Below, piece after piece: positions 63,179-64,000 of a stretch of DNA of 64,000 nt. Origin of the DNA: Vibrio sp. S9_S30. GTDB lineage: Bacteria; Pseudomonadota; Gammaproteobacteria; Enterobacterales; Vibrionaceae. The translations under genes and the position numbers were made by a program. The stretch is from contig NZ_JAAUWT010000005.1 in the NCBI RefSeq assembly GCF_014694455.1, positions 1 to 64,000 of the forward strand, in the 5' to 3' direction. A model generated the notes under the pieces. That model ran no database searches. It saw nothing but the letters and a program-made list of their open reading frames with translations, and was not told where the DNA came from. Position 1 is the stretch's first letter; each line of letters begins with the position of its first letter.

Positions 63179-64000
63179 GTGTCTTCAAAAACGAACAATA
63201 CATCAAACACAAATAACCCCTTAGGTACAAAGGTGGTAAAAAAGCGCTTTGGCGCCCTCCATAAACGTAATTCGCACAAAGGTAAATATCACTTCTCTGC
63301 GCTCGTTAAAACTCTCCCAGAATTGCAAGCGTATGTTATTAAGAACATAAAGGGCGATTTATCTATCGATTTTTCAGATGACAAAGCCGTCATCATGCTA
63401 AACAGAGCGTTACTTGCTCACCATTACAGTGTCACAAACTGGAGTATACCTGAAGGGTTTCTTTGCCCACCGCTTCCTGGTCGGGCGGATTATTTGCATC
63501 ATATTGCGGACTTATTTGTGGGCAAAACACCAGGTTACGCAATTACTGGCCTGGATATTGGAACTGGCGCAAACGCGGTGTACCCCATCGTCGCGATCAG
63601 CCACTATAAATGGACAATGTATGCCAGTGACATTGACCCAATCTCTGTTGCTAACGTTCAGAAAATCGCTGAAAGTAACGCCATTTTAAAAGGCAAACTT
63701 GCGGTTAAACTACAGAAAGACCCTAAGAAATATTTTGAAAATATCCTCGATGCCAAAGCACGTGTTGACTTCACCATGTGCAACCCGCCATTTCATAAAT
63801 CCATGGAAGATGCGAATAAAGGTACACAAAGGAAGTTGAAAAACCTCGCCGAAAACCGAAAAAAGCGAGGTGTTATCAAAGCCGATCCCCAGTCTAAGCT
63901 CAACTTTGGCGGTCAAAAAGCTGAACTATGGTGTCCGGGGGGAGAGGTGTCATTTATCAAAAATATGGCTTACGAAAGTAAAAAGTTTGCTCGTCAATGC
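63179..64000 (+). CDS. rlmF: 23S rRNA (adenine-1618-N6)-methyltransferase RlmF (3' end outside window)
   Basis: The frame starts at GTG 63179, 3 nt after the upstream gene and preceded by AAGGG, and stays open to the window end (274 codons). After a basic tail of about 30 residues, FSALVKTLPELQ begins the RlmF family region. The S-adenosylmethionine motif is LDIGTGANAVYP (about 126) and the amino-methyltransferase motif is CNPPFH (about 200), matching RlmF, which methylates A1618 of 23S rRNA. The C-terminal part is outside the window. Confidence 0.92.
   Translation, partial: MSSKTNNTSNTNNPLGTKVVKKRFGALHKRNSHKGKYHFSALVKTLPELQAYVIKNIKGDLSIDFSDDKAVIMLNRALLAHHYSVTNWSIPEGFLCPPLPGRADYLHHIADLFVGKTPGYAITGLDIGTGANAVYPIVAISHYKWTMYASDIDPISVANVQKIAESNAILKGKLAVKLQKDPKKYFENILDAKARVDFTMCNPPFHKSMEDANKGTQRKLKNLAENRKKRGVIKADPQSKLNFGGQKAELWCPGGEVSFIKNMAYESKKFARQC

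Overview
The window looks like a chromosomal segment of a marine Vibrionaceae-type gammaproteobacterium (Vibrio or a close relative). The support is the gene content: RhlE and DbpA helicases, RlmF, AstE, a GAPDH with a long N-terminal extension, a malate synthase G / isocitrate lyase pair divergent from a DUF3612-type regulator, an RsbRST stressosome feeding a two-component/HD-GYP output, a giant RTX adhesin, and abundant chemotaxis and c-di-GMP genes. GC content is moderate to low. I saw no rRNA, tRNA, CRISPR array, insertion sequence or phage.

Layout. 1-7248: the 3' part of a giant type I-secreted RTX/Ig-repeat adhesin with a 790-bp internal duplication. 7435-9914: YgjV-like and HAD proteins, a DUF1772 protein and a broken Crp/Fnr regulator. 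10227-14118: a stand-alone malate-synthase-domain protein, cystine symporter TcyP, an NAD(P)-binding protein and a LysE exporter. 14200-23887: a signalling block with a chemoreceptor, a hybrid histidine kinase, its response regulator and a PTS-EIIC/EAL fusion. 23945-28454: a frameshifted small gene, two overlapping glycosyltransferases and a periplasmic binding protein. 28688-38367: cobalamin salvage and uptake (cobT-cobS-cobU-cobC and btuC-btuD), interrupted by an M3 peptidase, an AT-rich M23 peptidase with a secreted partner (candidate effector/immunity pair) and astE. 38495-42304: gap, two small membrane proteins and rhlE. 42401-48050: the glyoxylate shunt locus. 48269-54782: miscellaneous metabolism and transport with dbpA and a decayed GGDEF remnant. 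55040-61080: the stressosome operon. 61100-64000: TetR/GST pair, a YgjP-like protein and the start of rlmF.

The most interesting observation is a candidate glyoxylate-shunt regulon. The small protein at 10227-10787 matches only the alpha/beta accessory domain of malate synthase G; the stretch between the two parts of that domain is shortened and the DFEDS motif is absent. Its promoter carries a 38-bp sequence identical at 35 positions to the sequence between the DUF3612-type regulator and malate synthase G, in the same orientation and at a similar distance from the gene. I infer that one regulator controls both, and that the stand-alone domain has a non-catalytic role linked to acetate or fatty-acid metabolism.

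Other notable points: an RsbS whose usual phospho-serine is a lysine, a candidate peptidoglycan-hydrolase effector/immunity pair, the EIIC-EAL fusion, several genes broken by single events, and an unusual density of short tandem repeats.
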